A DNA stretch of 64,000 nucleotides from Ancylostoma caninum (GCA_037903475.1 JBAJFG010000179.1:496001-560000), one strand, 5' to 3'. Counted from the stretch's first letter, positions 24,052-37,680 are shown. The notes: a model not told the origin generated them from the sequence alone. Made by a program: numbers and translations.

Positions 24052-25336
24052 TTGGGTTGTTCGGAAAGTAATTGGGATTTTTAGGGGTTTCAGAAAAAAG
24101 TTTATTTTCTCACAATGAAAAAACATTAGTCAATGATATATTTTCCGTTTTGTTCGATTGTCTTTCGCCATCTTTCTGGCAATTTCATAATTCCCCTCTC
24201 ATAGAACTTCTGGTCTTCTTCGGCAAAAAACTGGGCTAGACGAGATTTGATATCCTGATCATCGCTAAATGTTTTCCCATTCAAATAGTTCTGCAACGAT
24301 CTAAACAAATGGTAATCGAATGGCGCGAGATCAGGGCTATATGGTGGATGCAACATCAATTCCCAACCAAGCTCCAATAATTTTTGCCGAGACGCCAAAG
24401 ATGTATGAGGTCTTGCATTGTCTTGGTGGAAAACTACTCCTTTGCGATTCGCTAATTCTGGCCGGTTTTTTTAAATTACCTCATCTAATTTCATCAGTTG
24501 CTGACAGTAGAGGTCCGATTTGACATTCTGGTTTCTTGGGAGCACCTCAAAATATATTACACCTTTGTAGTCCCACCAAACTGATAGCATAACCTTCTTT
24601 TGATGGAGATGAGCTTTGGACATCGTTTGAGCAGGTTCATCCGGTTTTGACCATGATCGTTTGCGAGTAGCATTATTGTAGACAATCCATTTTTCATCAC
24701 TAGTTACTACTCGCTTCAAAAATGGGTCGTCTTCATTGCGTTTCAAGTGCAAATCACAGATACTAACTCGCTGCGTCAAGTGAATTTCCTTCAACTCATG
24801 TGGCACCCAAACATCTAGCTTTTTTACTAGTCCAAGTTTTTTGACATGCTCGTGAACTGTTCCAATGGATGCGTTGGTCTTCTCAGCAAGCTCTCGTACG
24901 GTTACATGACGGTTGGCTTCGATTAATGCCATCAACTGATCATCATCAACGCCTACTGGCCGACCAGAACGTTGTTCATCTTGAAGTGAAAAATTGCCGG
25001 AACGGAATTTTGCGAACCAATTGTCACATGTGCTCTGTGATAAGGCATTAACACCGTATGTTTTACATATATCGTGGAAAGCATCAGCAGCTCTTTTGCC
25101 ACTATGGAAGTAAAAAAGCAAAATGTGCCGAAAATGCTCCTTCTGACACTCCATGTTCAAATTGATCATAAAAATGCAAATGGAAATGAAATCCGCGCAC
25201 TTTCTCCAAACAGAAACACAAATACGTCCTCCTAAAATATATCGAATGAAAACAGATAATAACAGCAAAAACCTTCCAAAGCTAGCGTTTGAAAAAATTG
25301 TTTTCGAAAAGCCCAATTACTTTCCGAACAACCCAA
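24052..25336 (-). mobile_element. Mariner (Tc1/mariner) element, nearly intact
   Basis: The element is 1,285 bp with terminal inverted repeats beginning TTGGGTTGTTCGGAAAGTAA; about 25 bp match perfectly, extending to ~30 with a mismatch. It is flanked by the TA target (24050-24051 and 25337-25338) inside an (AAT)n-rich tract. The transposase lies on the minus strand. Recalled similarity places it near the Hsmar1-like branch, to which the hookworm element bandit belongs; that assignment needs a search. Confidence 0.93.
24126..25154 (-). pseudogene. Mariner transposase with one in-frame stop
   Basis: Mariner transposases cut and paste their element at TA sites. From the Met at 25154 (or 25169) the frame runs 342 codons to the stop at 24126, interrupted only by TAA at 24471-24473 (after MKLDEVI). 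The N-terminal part has two helix-turn-helix segments (CDNWFAKFRSGNF; TVRELAEKTNASIGTVHEHV). The family motif WVPHEL is present, and the catalytic triad is visible: Asp in VTSDEKW, Asp in FHQDNARPH, Asp in YSPDLAPFDYH, with 34 residues between the last two (D34D). The signature YSPDLAP is intact. No frameshift exists; a single base change would explain the stop, so the copy is young. As it stands the product would lack the last two catalytic residues. Confidence 0.93.
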
Positions 25337-25344
25337 TAATATAA

Positions 25345-28300
25345 TAATAAAGTTTTCAAACAAAAATTGCCAAAAAAATCGTTTATGTGTAGCTCAATGC
25401 TATCTCTTTATTATACAGCTCCAGAAAACTTCCCTAGCCCCTCCCCCTCCTTTCATAAGAAGAAAGTATAACACTAAGTCCACAAAGTTGAAGTTTCCCA
25501 AAAAACGTAAGAAGCAAAAAAATCTCCGTTAGTGAGCGTTAACACCGTAATTAGAGAAATAACCATTACTCAGTTACTCAAAAAATGAAAATTCTATCTG
25601 TAATACTGCATTAGGTTGTAACTTGAATAGTAATGCATTTTTCGTTAAATACCTTACATACGAGTAAGATACGAGTAAGATACCATATCAAAGTTCACTG
25701 CGACCAAGAAAGCAATTGACCAAACCCAGGCCTTGGCAGAACTCTTAGAGCAACTAAGGTCCTGTAATTGCACAAATTATCTCAAACAAAGCCGTGAGCG
25801 TGCGCGCAGCACCAGCATTGATTCCAGGGGCTAAATTCCCCGCTGTTCTCTCTGGAGGAGTGCTAGAAACTGCAAAACTTCCCAACGTCTCAGCACTTTT
25901 AACACCATCACAGAGGATTTTGAAAGTTTGGGAAAACGGGAAGAAATCCAGGGAGATTGTGGGTGCCTGACTATGCAAAAGTGCACCTTAGTGAGTCGTT
26001 ATTTATGTCACTGAAAAGTCCACTTGAGTATTCCATTGTGAGAGTGCTACTATTGCCATAGATGTTTGAGCCTCCATGTCCATGTAACACGTCCTACAAC
26101 TGACGCCATTGTTATGGAAAAATCCAGAAAATCTTCCCAAAAATTTGAGCTTTTCACAAAATTGAGAGTTTCAACGAGAAGTACTGATAGAATTGTCATG
26201 TCAGACGTTCCATATAAGCTTCATAAGCATCCCTGGAACAATCCCACCATGAAGAACTTCAGGACAACAACATGACGTACTTGAAAGATAAAGCGGGATT
26301 CATCCAGAGTATAAAAGCACCTGGGTAAGTAACTGCTGAGGTGCTGAGGTAGAAGAATTACTAGGACAGGAAATTGTAAAAACGATTTGAATAGTTGGAA
26401 AAAAATGTCCCATTGGTCGTGTGGAATAATGCGATTCCGAAAAACCCCCGAAAATCGAGGAAAATAAGGTTCTATTCTAGTAAAGAGAAAGAGAAGACAA
26501 TTTAGCAAGCTCCTTGAATCTCTTTAATTGAGATATTTTCGTAGTAATAAAAATTGATAAATAATCAATCAATTTGATTCTGTAGAAGGTTCAGTAGTCC
26601 TACAAATGCTCGTCGGAAGTCAGTTGGTGCAATGATTAGTCTGTTGATGAACAAGCTGTAGAGGAAGCCCACGACGACATATTGGTTGCGTGACAAGAGG
26701 TACGCTGCTGGGCTGTGATTGGTTGATTCACGCACGCGTCGCGGCTGCAGCCATCGAATGTACCAGCGGTACTGCGGGGAAATGGACAAGTTTTCCAAGC
26801 TTAAGTAGGACATATAAATGCTACCGCAGCCAACAAACAGTGAGGAGGTGGCCAACGATGTCATTCAATGCGTCGAATTTGACGGATCAGGCTGAACTTG
26901 AGACGCGTACGCATGCGGCGCGGTCGCGTCGCGGCGTACGTCTTGACCGCCACCCCGACATATGTAGCTATAAATCTCAGTGAGTGCATGTGAACTCGGG
27001 CAACGGATGAATGAGCCGGATAGTACCCAGGTTTTGCAGCTCTTTACCCTGTTAATGGCTTGTATGACTCGGCCTGCAAGAGTCGTTCCTTCTAAGAAAA
27101 AAAAAGGGTATCGGCAGTTACTGTTTCGGTACTTTTTCAACCCCTGTACCAGTTTTCAAGGAATTCATAAATACTGCAGTAAAGAACTAGTTACCTCGTG
27201 CATATAAATCATCATTCAATTGCATGTTGATGCCCTAGTGAAAACATCAGCTCATCATATCATGATGTCATCATGTACGGCGTTTTTGCAGTTAAGCCAC
27301 GCCCAACTGAGTCAACCAAATAGGGTAGTGATTATCAAAACTGTGCAACCGAAACGCAACCTGAAAAGCGTGACAGCGTGAGTTCGGAGCTCCCCCCAAG
27401 TGCTGTTGAAGCTTTCCTCCATTCAGAAGCTATTGAGGGGAGATGGCAACAGTTAAGGGGAGGATGGGAGCAATTGGAGTGTGTGGTGGGATGGAAGGGA
27501 GGGAGAGCGGTATGTAGACTTTGAACTAGACGTGTTACGCTGTTTGGGCTGCGTTCATACAGGGAAATTATCAGAAAAGAATCAAACACAAATAAAGAAA
27601 AAGTTAGATAAAATGTCTGTCGAGATGGAAACATGCTATGAGGCTTTGAATGGTCGGTGAGAAAAGCAGTTGGACGAGTTATTGGACAAAAAACTCGCCC
27701 ACACCATGACTCAATCAGTTCTCCACAGTTCCATAATGACATCATAAATATCACCTTGTGAATGTTCTGCTCCAATTTCCATGCTCACGTAGAAAAAATA
27801 GAAAAAAAATTATGATCATTCCTGCAAAATTTCAATTAGACAATTGAAAAATCGACCTATGCATACTTGCTATGCAGACATAAAAACAACAATTTCTTGC
27901 TGGGATGTGCAAAATGTCACCATTTCCTGAAGCAAATCAACTTGCAGCTAAGCCACACCCACTTAGCTGAATATTCCCAGTAAAAAAGCGCAAACGACTG
28001 CACGCGAACTGATGATGAGCGGAGCAGTTGCTGCACTACTTCTTGATTTCGATGATATCACACTCAGCCATCTGCTCGTTGAATCAAAATAAATGGGCTT
28101 CCGAAGCAAAAGCAGCTGTCGAAAAACCTTGAGAAATTTCTGCTTTGATCCCTTGAAGTGCAAGTGGTCCCCTTTCTTCGGATGTTCGTTCTCAAAGCAA
28201 AGAAGCTAACGTGGGAAAGGAATGGAAATATGATGTTTTCAGTGGATTTCGTTGGAATGACAAGTGGCCACGAAGTCGGCCACCTGCCATTCCAAACAAA

Positions 28301-28695
28301 GCAGCTAGTGCACTCTTTTTCGGATTTTTATTTCCCAGGGGACATAGGGCTGCCTAGGATACCAGTTAGCGATCAGGTGAAGTGCATAGTACTTAGCCGT
28401 CTAAAAGCAGTAATAGAGGCCTTGCTGGGTCGTCTCAATAGTCTCTGTCGCTATGGTGATGTCCAAGAATGGCCTCGCAAGGGCGAGTTTTCCAAAGATT
28501 AAAGTCCTAAGCGAACAGGAGCGATCATAACGCTAGGTGCTAGTTGAAGCTGTAGAATGCTGTAAAATTTTTGAAAATTTATCAATTAATTAACAGTCAG
28601 CGCACAAATAAGCAAATGTAAGAGTAGAAACTAGTAAAAGAAATACAATTTGTATGGCAGGAGAATTTTCTTCTCTTGATTCAGTTTAAGAGCTT
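25345..28695. other. No gene recognised
   Basis: No splice-linked exon series or known domain. Open frames at 27335-27775 (minus, 146 codons) and 28158-28502 (plus, 114 codons) are unrecognised. 26890-26960 contains a GCATGCGGCGCGGTCGCG piece like the GCGGCGCGG repeats. Motifs of the form AAGCCACGCCCA occur at ~27293 and, as AAGCCACACCCA, at ~27953. Confidence 0.4.
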
Positions 28696-28699
28696 TTTA

Positions 28700-28932
28700 T
28701 AGTCTTCTTCGATTGTACAATGAAGTCTCTTCAATTAGTTTATTTTTAAGCTTTCGGCGTTAACGCCTTCTTCGGACCCTAATAATGAACTTGTTTGATT
28801 GCATTTTTTGTATTTTCGTAAGCTTTAGATGAGGTTGCGATTCGTTATTAAGGTCCGAAGATGGCGTTAACGCCGAAAACTTACAAATAAATAGACTAAT
28901 TGAAGAGGTTTCATTGTACAACTGAAGAAGAC
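28700..28932. repeat. Fold-back with ~80-nt arms, Penelope-terminus-like
   Basis: The left arm 28700-28777 and right arm 28852-28932 are inverted copies (AGTCTTCTTC...TTCGGACC against GGTCCGAA...GAAGAAGACT) around a 74-nt centre, with scattered differences. Read outward, each arm contains CCGAAGA, one base, the self-complementary GGCGTTAACGCC, then GAAA. This resembles a hammerhead ribozyme core (CUGANGA, stem II, GAAA) with U4 changed. Penelope-like elements carry such motifs in their terminal repeats, often inverted. Confidence 0.7.
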
Positions 28933-29585
28933 TTGCCGTATGAAGCTCAGAGACAGAACAATCCTGCTTTTTATAGTCTTAATGACCTCAGCATTTTCCA
29001 CAGATGAGGACGTACCACTACGTTCAGTTCAATTCGATCATAGAAACATTTTATACTATATTTCTATATTGGGACTTTCATAAGGAAATTCCGAAGCCCA
29101 GTAAGGAGCCAGAACTTGAGAAAATGTGGAAAAGCTCGAGAAGTGGCGCGGGCATGAATTACTTGAGCACCAAAGTAACTCTAGAAAACTTGAGGAGCAT
29201 GACTAAGGTACTAAAAAGTAGGGGTGCAACAGCTACTCTTATAATCCAGAAAGCCGGCAAAAGCTCTGGATTCCTCCCTATGACTCAAAATGTCATTTTT
29301 ATTGGAAACATTCGAATTAACAACATCTTAGCATTGAAAAAATATACTCGAGCATGAAGTGAGCACACAGTCCATCTGCAACACACGTTTCTTATCAACA
29401 GTGTAATAATGCTATGAGGGCAATTTAAACTAGATGCATGCGTCAATCGTGCGTCAAACGCGCGCATCCAATAACGAATGATGTTTCATGAAGACAGGAG
29501 AACGCGGCATAGACGAGAATATCGCGCGTCTGTCGGAAACGCGTGCGTCTCATCTGCGTCTGAGCCGCGTCACGGCTGCAATCGG

Positions 29586-29746
29586 ATCTATAGTGTGTTT
29601 CACCGGGGAGCATAGTTGTGAAGATATTAGAGAAAGAGAGAACGCGCGAAATAGTGCTGTATTCGGGGAGGCGGAGGAGAAATACGGACCATAGGCACAA
29701 ATACTCAACTACCGTCGTTTTTGGAGCGGACTATATCCCTCATCAA
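29586..29746 (+). repeat. TTTCACCGGGG dispersed repeat, copy 2
   Basis: Same blocks and order as 9076-9230, including GAAGATATTAGAGAAAGAGA and CAAATACTCAACTACCGTCG. The upstream flank (29430-29580) is rich in GCGTC/GACGC words (CGTGCGTC, GCGTCAAACGCGCGC). Confidence 0.75.
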
Positions 29747-29749
29747 GCA

Positions 29750-32700
29750 GTTGCTCGCATGTCAAACGCACGCACGCATATAGTATAAGCGGGCACCTGC
29801 ATATATCGCTGGTAGGGCTTATCGTTAAGATTTCTCCTGGAAAACAGCACTATAAAAAGAGAATTAGGAAGTCAAAGAGAATCTCATCACTCTCGAAAAG
29901 TGATCTGACCTCAGCAAATGCAACATATTATAACATTACAAAACAAAAAAAATAACATTACATATTATAACATCACAAAAATTCCCGACCATCCAGGAAA
30001 TTTCAATCCCAGGAAGCGATCAAAGCTTCGAGAAAGATCCCGGCCACAACGAAAACTGTTCGCGAACATCGAGTGAGCAAGACATGTGTCGATTCTGCTG
30101 CCGGATACTATCCCTAAGATCGATGTCCGCACTTGTTTACCTCTCAAAGTTAACTAAATATGCAATCGCTGCACACGGGGCAAACACACAGCAGCTGCGG
30201 GATGGAGGAGGGTCCGGAACTAGACGAGGACCCTGCTAAGACTCCTCTTCAGCCACTTCCACCCCTGATGAGATGCCTAGCGAAGAAATGCGGCAAAAAT
30301 ATTTCGAGGCACCGTTCCTGATGAGGAACTGGTCTAGAGGGTTCCCCCCCCCCCCCACCTCTTTAGCCGAGGAGAGGCGCAGAACAATACTTTGGCATAA
30401 ATAATAGGGATTACAAAGGGAATAGTGAATATGGATGGATGAGAGGAATCTGAAAATAAGGATGTCGAATGAAACCCAGGCACTCCTCCCCGTTCTTCTC
30501 TTCTCTCTTCCTCATATTTTCAAAAGAACAGAATTCCTTGGAGGAAAGCACGTACCCGATGCTCTTTCTGTGCACTACGACATTTACAGCGAGACGGAAC
30601 AGCGATGTGCGACAAAAGATAACAGCTGCACTCTTTGAAAGAACAACCTTACTTCTTCTGAATAGAACGAAAATACAAGAGAGACCTCTCTATCCTGAAA
30701 TGATTCAGTGGAACTTTTCAAGGGTCATTAAGCCTAGGGAAAAGATGTAAAGAAGTAAAAAATTGGGTTTAGATAGGAACTAAAACACGTATCTCAAAGG
30801 CATAATCACAGTATGGAATAGAAACAAGAAATTAGGAAGAGTAGCCCACAATCGCTCTCTAGATCCCCAGAATAAATCATCTCAAGGATAAGGAACTCCA
30901 GTGCGAAAACTGGTCCCCAACAGCAAAGTTGATGCATTGCTTACCTAGATACATAGATATATTTCTACAGCCTGGACAGTTACATAGTTCTCCAGGCAGA
31001 TGAGGCTAGAAGAGGACGGAAAACTAATTCCAGCACAATGTTTTCCAGAACAAATCGTTCTTTCGTTATTTTAGAAGAAGTTATACCTGTATGTACTACC
31101 CTATGTATCGCCACCCACGTGTTCTGTGCTGATTGAGGGACAGAGCTAGTCCCTCAGTGTCCTAGTAGGAACTTCAGCCCAGTCAAGGAAGTCTGGAATA
31201 GGCGTCTAGAATAAAGGATGTCAGCAAAAAAATGATTATGATGACGAATTTATTGTGATTAATTTAGTCAAGGGATAGAACTGCTAGAATTCCACGAATT
31301 GTTGTTTTTTTTTCCTTTTTTTTTTCTCAGCGCAATCTGAAGGATTGCCCCGGAAAATGTAAATGGAGGATGGGGTGCTTCTGAGAACTTTTGGAAAACA
31401 AAGTGTTGGAATACAAATAATCGCATGTTTTTCAAAAAAAAAAAACCCTATTAAATTAGATGCTCGAGAAAAAAAGTATGAAGTTGTGCATATGCCAAGA
31501 AAAATTTGAACAGATCCTTTACCTGGAAGGGATCTAATAGTCTTAGTATAAGCAGCCCTGTAATTTTTTCGATTAGGTACAACTGCTGGAGAGAAAAAGA
31601 CCGCGGAAGAGTAAGTGCTAAACATTTGGGGACGGAGACATGAGAAGCAGACAAATGCGGAATTACTCAACTATGTTCGCATTTGAAACAGACGTTAAAA
31701 GGTTTCAAAGAAATTCCAGTGCACCTATCTTAAAGGCCATAAAAAGAAAAAGAATCACGCGGGCCTTAATTAATTTTCCCTGAAACAGATACTGAAAAAT
31801 AGGGTACTGCTTTGATTAAATGTTTTCTTTGAAAAAACCCAGCGAAATGAGAGAAATGGCATCGGAGCGACAGAAAGACTGAGGCAGCTGGTTATGCAGC
31901 AGAATTGAAGTCGTAAGTAAGGAGAATAGCAGAAGCTGTACTGTACTAGGATCTAAAGTTACTTGAAAAAAAAACGAAACGGACAAATAGGCAACACTTC
32001 TATATGAATTTTACCTCTTTTCTCCATCATGAACCTTTCTATAACATTAATAATTTTATTGTACATACATTATAGTTATTCTGACCACACGCTTCAGGAG
32101 TTTCAAGAGTTTCTCGGTGAGTTTGAAAATGCGAAGATCGAATGGATAGCGAAATACCACTTCTTATTGATATATATATAATTATCTATTTATTACATGA
32201 GATCGCTCATGTGTACTACAATAAAACATGAAAGTAAAGTAGGTAAAACGAGGCACGTTCGACTGTAACACCCATAGTGGAGGAAAACATCCTCATGGTG
32301 AAAAATGGAAAGAATAAAAAAACAAAACAACAACAAAAAGAGAGGGTTGACTGAGCATCCGTACATCCGTAAAATACCACTTTTTGTTTGCAAAAATACA
32401 TATCCTAAAACTAAGAAGATCGAGTAAGGTTAAGTTCTTTGGAATTTATTCGATTGAAGCCTCTTTAATGACTTATTATGTGGACAATTCTCGGTTTTCC
32501 ATAAACTGCTCATGCTTATAATGTGCCTATTAAAGGTTCAGCCGAGGACGCGATAGTAACTGATAATATAGCGACAATTGGCTGCTGTATCATGCGAAAG
32601 AAAGGCTGATAGTGTGCCGACGTCAACGCCTAAGAAACGCTGCCGCGTGAGAAAGGCCGAAGATCAGCGTGGCACACTCCGACGGACTCGATTAGCCAAT

Positions 32701-33500
32701 TCTCTAAGGTGTCGAGAGCCCGCAGCTGAACTTGCGAGCCTCGAGCTTAGAAGTTCGTGGAGAAATGCGTCCAGGTGACATAATCAGGAGGCCTCAATTA
32801 AACTCAGAACGTCAAAGGTACAGGTAAAAGTATAATATTTGAGAGTAATTAGTGAAGGGAACGTGAAAAGAACAGTAAAGTACAGCTGTACATTGAAACT
32901 GAAGGGCATAGATTTCCCCTACCTTTCCCCTACTTATGTAGTTATTTACTAATTTATTCATTTATTATTTACTTATTTTATTTGGGCCTCTGGTGCAGCT
33001 GAGTAAGTTGTGGCAGAAAAAAGAACAACATTAGCATAAGAAGCATAAAAATTATCTCCTGAAAAAAATTTATATTTTATTTACATTTCTTTATTTATTT
33101 ATATATAATACATATTCACTCGTATTTGGAAGTCCGAACTTGCTGGACACATCAAAAACAATTCAAACAAGTTTTTGCTGTAGTTTCTTAGTGTGGAGCG
33201 CTGTACCTGGGAAAGCCGCCGCGGCCAAGCTCTGCGATTTGCCATTTTGACAAACTGGCCAATCACAGAGCTCGGCAGCACAGCTCTTTCCAGCACAAGC
33301 TCCATACTCTTCATTCTCCCGTCGTTTTTTTTTCAGTCTAAGCGGCATAAGCAGTGGATGTCCTCTCTTGAACTGGTTCCTAGAGTCACATTTCTGGGAA
33401 CGGATACACCACTGGAAGGATGAGAAGTCTCATACCCAGGGGTGAAGCTGAGCCTAGAAAACGTTACGTTTGGGTAAATACTTTGCTGCCTGCCTGGTGA
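29750..33500. other. No gene recognised
   Basis: AT-rich DNA with short frames only. A basic 66-codon frame at 32578-32778 (containing STPKKRCRVRKAEDQ) has no domain or context. 33220-33290 holds an imperfect inverted pair (AGCTCTGCGATTTGCC / GGCCAATCACAGAGCT). Confidence 0.45.
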
Positions 33501-33507
33501 AGGGTAG

Positions 33508-33545
33508 ATTAGGGCACGTTAACAAGTTTACCATGGGTAATCTCA
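33508..33545. repeat. MITE end, solo
   Basis: GGGCACGTTAACAAGTTTAC followed by CATGGGTAATCTCAACTG matches the right end of the TTACCC/GGGTAA MITE. No partner end is nearby. Confidence 0.5.
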
Positions 33546-33549
33546 ACTG

Positions 33550-36500
33550 CGCGTCTTGGCCCAAAATATGGCAAAATTCAAGTTTTAGTCAACCATATCT
33601 TGGGTATTTTTCCCAACGAACATCAGTTAGTTGAATGAACTCGCTGATGTTACCCACCTTATACAAGCCAATTTTAATTAAGAATGGTGGCCCTGAATGC
33701 CCTGAGCGACGAAAACGGTGAAATAAGAAACGGAGTTTCCCAGTAACCCCCTGTGGAACATTTCTATATAAAAGCTAACTGATTTTTGCTTCTCAAAATC
33801 GCTGAAAAAAAAACTGGGGTAGCCTCGATTAGGTACGATTGTTAACATTTGGAAGTGGACATCTAAGGTAAAGTCCAGACAATAGTGATTCTATGGAATG
33901 ATAGTAGTATGTCAACTAAGTTCTTGGGCTTGACGATATGCAATAATTGAAAATTATTTTAAAAAATCACAAAACAACTGGCCATCCAAACCATGCTTAA
34001 TTTGAATTTGTAGTGCCTTCCCACTTTTGTGACAACTTCTCTACTCGCTGTGACCAGGTTTCTGGCCGGTCCAGTTCATAGAAATGCATGAGAAGTGTTT
34101 AGAGGTTAACAAACTCTACGCTTTTCTAATTGATGATTTAGTCATCAGAACAAGTATTATTTAATCAGTGCAATATCTGCTTAAATAGAAAATCTATAGG
34201 GAACTCCCCGGCCCCTGACTGTTTCGTCAAAGTTTGCAATAAATCAGTAGAGTCTTCAGAAGTGCGGTCATCATCTAACTTCGAATAAGTTTTTCTCGCC
34301 TTGCATGATGTGTTCCCTATAGGATTTTTTTGAAAAGAGGAGAAAGTACACTTTGCTAAACTATGGCAGATGTTTGTTGCACAAAAGGATTGCTTCCATG
34401 AAAACCTAAGAATTTGGCTCAGGTAAGCCACAGAACGTTTGTCATTTACTAATCGCACTGAAGGAATAATTCTAACAAGATGGATGCCGCGCAGGATACA
34501 GGAATTTAGAGGGTCACGCGCAGCGCAGTCTGCTATAACATGACAAATCATCATGTCAAAAATCGGCAAAATTTGTAAAAGCAAGCCAAAGAACTTAGTT
34601 GCCATACTAATACGATTATTTATGTACTTAAGAAAAAATTACATTACATAACTACTACTTACCTATTTATCCTTCAGGAAAATTTCCAGCACGGACGAAA
34701 TTGACGAAATAATGGCGGAACACCATAACTCACCAACGAATGCATGAATTCCGTGAAAAATTGCCCACTGGAGAGAATATCTCAGGAAAATGAGGAATGA
34801 CCCTATAGTGCGACGTCCCCTATGCGAAAGAAAACAATACGATCAATCAGAATCGGTGTAAATTGCCTATTCCCATGGTGGAACTATAAACGATGTCGTA
34901 TGATCGTGCAATGGCTGGGGCGCGCGTTCGCTCATGAAACGTTCTTCTGTCCACATATCAAAGTCCAGCACTTAGTCGACAGGTCTTTGAACGACTATGT
35001 GAATGTAGCCCGAGAGAAAAGCCCGTACACGAGGTACAAAGGCCATTAATGCAGGAGAACTTGGCGCTGAGCCGGAGATCAAACACGTCACGACACCGGC
35101 GGCAACCCACGCCACGACTAATCCCCGGCTGAGCGCACAGTGTTACGGTGATCCGTCTGTGACTTAGTGGGTAGATTAAAGAGGACTCAATGCCACAGCT
35201 AAGTTGGAAACTTGCCAGGAATTTCTAGAAACACTTCGTAAGCAAAAATTTATGACGGTCCAGGCGAAAAAAAAGGTACGTATAAAAAATAAACTGGCAT
35301 GAGCAAAAAAGAAATATGTGGCCTATTTCTTTAATATAATAACCTGTTTTCCCTCGATTTACTTCTTTATTTTCACTGTTTTAACTGTTCTGTGTTGGGT
35401 TGGTTGCTGCGCGGCATTACATGGCGTATTACAGATAAATAAATAAATAAATGAATGAATAAATAAATAAATAAATAAATAAATATGGACCTTTTGCATT
35501 GCCCTGATTGGAGACGGGATTGAAAGCTAAGTGAAAAATGCTGCGATTGGCTAATTGCTAGTAGATCGAAATGAGGGCCGCATCGCGGGAGAACCGGCAC
35601 AGATCCAGGATATGGACGAGTTGCACCGACGATTCCCAAATCAAGCGATTGTGGGATAAAAGTCAACAATTCTAAGAAAATTAATAAAGTAGTATTTAGT
35701 AGTTATTTACACGCGGTTACGCTCGTGCAGAAAAGCAAAACAGGACAAATAAGAACGCAAAAATAACGATAAAACGACACTTGCATAGGTACAATGTAAA
35801 GAAAAGAAAAACAAAAATATTACAAAATATAACATGAATATAATATATGAGAAGGACAGCCTACTGGAATTCGCAAAATTTTACTTCAGTAATAAGTAAC
35901 ATAACATATAGTAACAATAACAGTAAAAGATAAACTTGACCATATTAGTTCACGTAAAAAGGTAGGACCAATGAAGTAGACACGAAAAATAAATAGGACA
36001 GCCTTTTAGAGGTCAGTTTTTGATTACTATGTTTCTTTCTCGGAGAATAAGCGGAATTTCAGGCCTCAGATCAAAAATCAAAAGATCAGACTAGAAATTC
36101 AGGAACAGCGCCATTGAATGGGATTCCATAATGGTTTAAATAAAGAATTACCGACTTTTCCCTTCTGATCTTCATCACAGTTAGTCAATCTTTTATTTTT
36201 TGGCCAGCTGGTGGACTACTGGACTACTTTTTCGATCTTAATAGCAAAAAAATAATCGTAAAAATAGATATAATCCCAAAGCACACGTCTATGGGCAAGA
36301 GATACGGCTGATTTCCTTTGTGTCGCATTGGATAAAAAATAAGAATATAAATGAGTCAACAAACAGTTACTCAGCAAGTAAATCGGAGTTAGAGGTTATT
36401 ATTAGAGGTTATTAGAGTAAGCAGTTAGAAATTGATCCCTGGATAAATCCGTGATGACAGATAACTGCTAGAGAATCACTGTTTAAGCAAAAAAAAACGC

Positions 36501-37680
36501 TGAAAATAATCATCTTTCTATTTAAATATTTATTCTAAGTTCTTCGTTTTAAAGGGCATAGGGTTGAAAATCTCTCCAACTCAAAGTCGTAGGGTCCACA
36601 GCTATGGAAGTTGCAATGTCAAGCTTCCCACGGTTGCAAGAATGCTGAAGCAATTACAAATGAGACGACTATGAGTCGCTTAGCTACATATGTTAGACAT
36701 CGAGAAATGAGTAATGTTCGATCATGCACCCGGGCTCCGCCCATTTTCGAGATTTTGCCATCCTCATTGTGAGCGTCTAACGGAGGCTCATAAGAAAAAT
36801 TGTCCTACTTAGGTGGACTGCCAAGGGAGGAAAATGCGCGGAAGCGGACCAGCTAAGAGCTAATCTTCCACACTATGTGCTCATTTTGTGGCTTGCCTCC
36901 TCACGAAGGACTTTGGACAGGTGAATTAGGTTGAACTCGCGTCTCGTCTAGTCACGAGGGGATAAATACGATTACCAAGGCGCATGGATAGAATTCCTTC
37001 ATTTTCTCAGCTTTACTGGAAGAAAAACGACGCAGGAAACAAGTGCACATCCTTGGGAAGTAATGCAACTGGTACAGAGATTGAGAGGTCGATGTTGTTC
37101 GACTCAGTAAACTTCACGGCAAAAAGAGTCGTCTAGCAAGCGAGAATCAACACGTCCAGAATGATGAACGGAAGTTTTCGCCGAGCAAATGATCGACGAC
37201 CACCTCATGACTGCAGTTGAGATGCATATCTCAGCAAGGCATCGAGAATTCTGAGGTGATTCAGCGCATCACGTTGAGAAACATCGATTCTTAGGCAAAT
37301 ACCGTGCTAGAGGGTTAAGAAAAGGGTCTTCGGAAGCAAAAAACTGGGTTAAAGGGCTTATCAGGTGTGAATGGCGTGAATGACACAAATATGAATCAGA
37401 TGCCTTCGAATGAATTCACGTCACGCAGTAAAATTTCGAAATCAACGTATGTACGTACGTCCACCCAGTCCTGGCTACACTCCTGCTGTTATCACTATTA
37501 GCTAAAAGTTACTATTATTTTTGTTTATTAATTCTTAAGTAAAAGACATTTCCTTCAGTGTCCGTAATATGGATGTCCCCAAGGTTTTAGTCTTCCTTCT
37601 GGGTTCCCACGGTGTTTTGAGTTTAAAAAAGTTGGTATTCATGACTATATTTGTGAGGTATATAACAAGATTCCTTGACC
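33550..37680. other. No gene recognised
   Basis: A 146-codon minus frame (34165-34605) starts with a hydrophobic stretch (MATKFFGLLLQILPIFDMM) but matches nothing I know and has no splice support. An (AAAT)n microsatellite lies at 35434-35486. The rest is AT-rich without repeats I can pair. Confidence 0.4.
35434..35486. repeat. (AAAT)n microsatellite
   Basis: About 13 units of AAAT/AATG. A similar tract is at 55467-55501. Confidence 0.9.

Noticed and set aside
25558..25585. CAGTTACTCAA preceded by AACC, resembling the SL2 leader end.
   Set aside because: Only 11 bases match; that is expected by chance in 64 kb.
27335..27775. 146-codon minus frame.
   Set aside because: Compositionally like a translated repeat-rich non-coding strand; no motif.
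34165..34605. 146-codon minus frame with a hydrophobic N-terminus.
   Set aside because: No domain, no splice or poly(A) context; hydrophobic leaders arise easily in AT-rich DNA.
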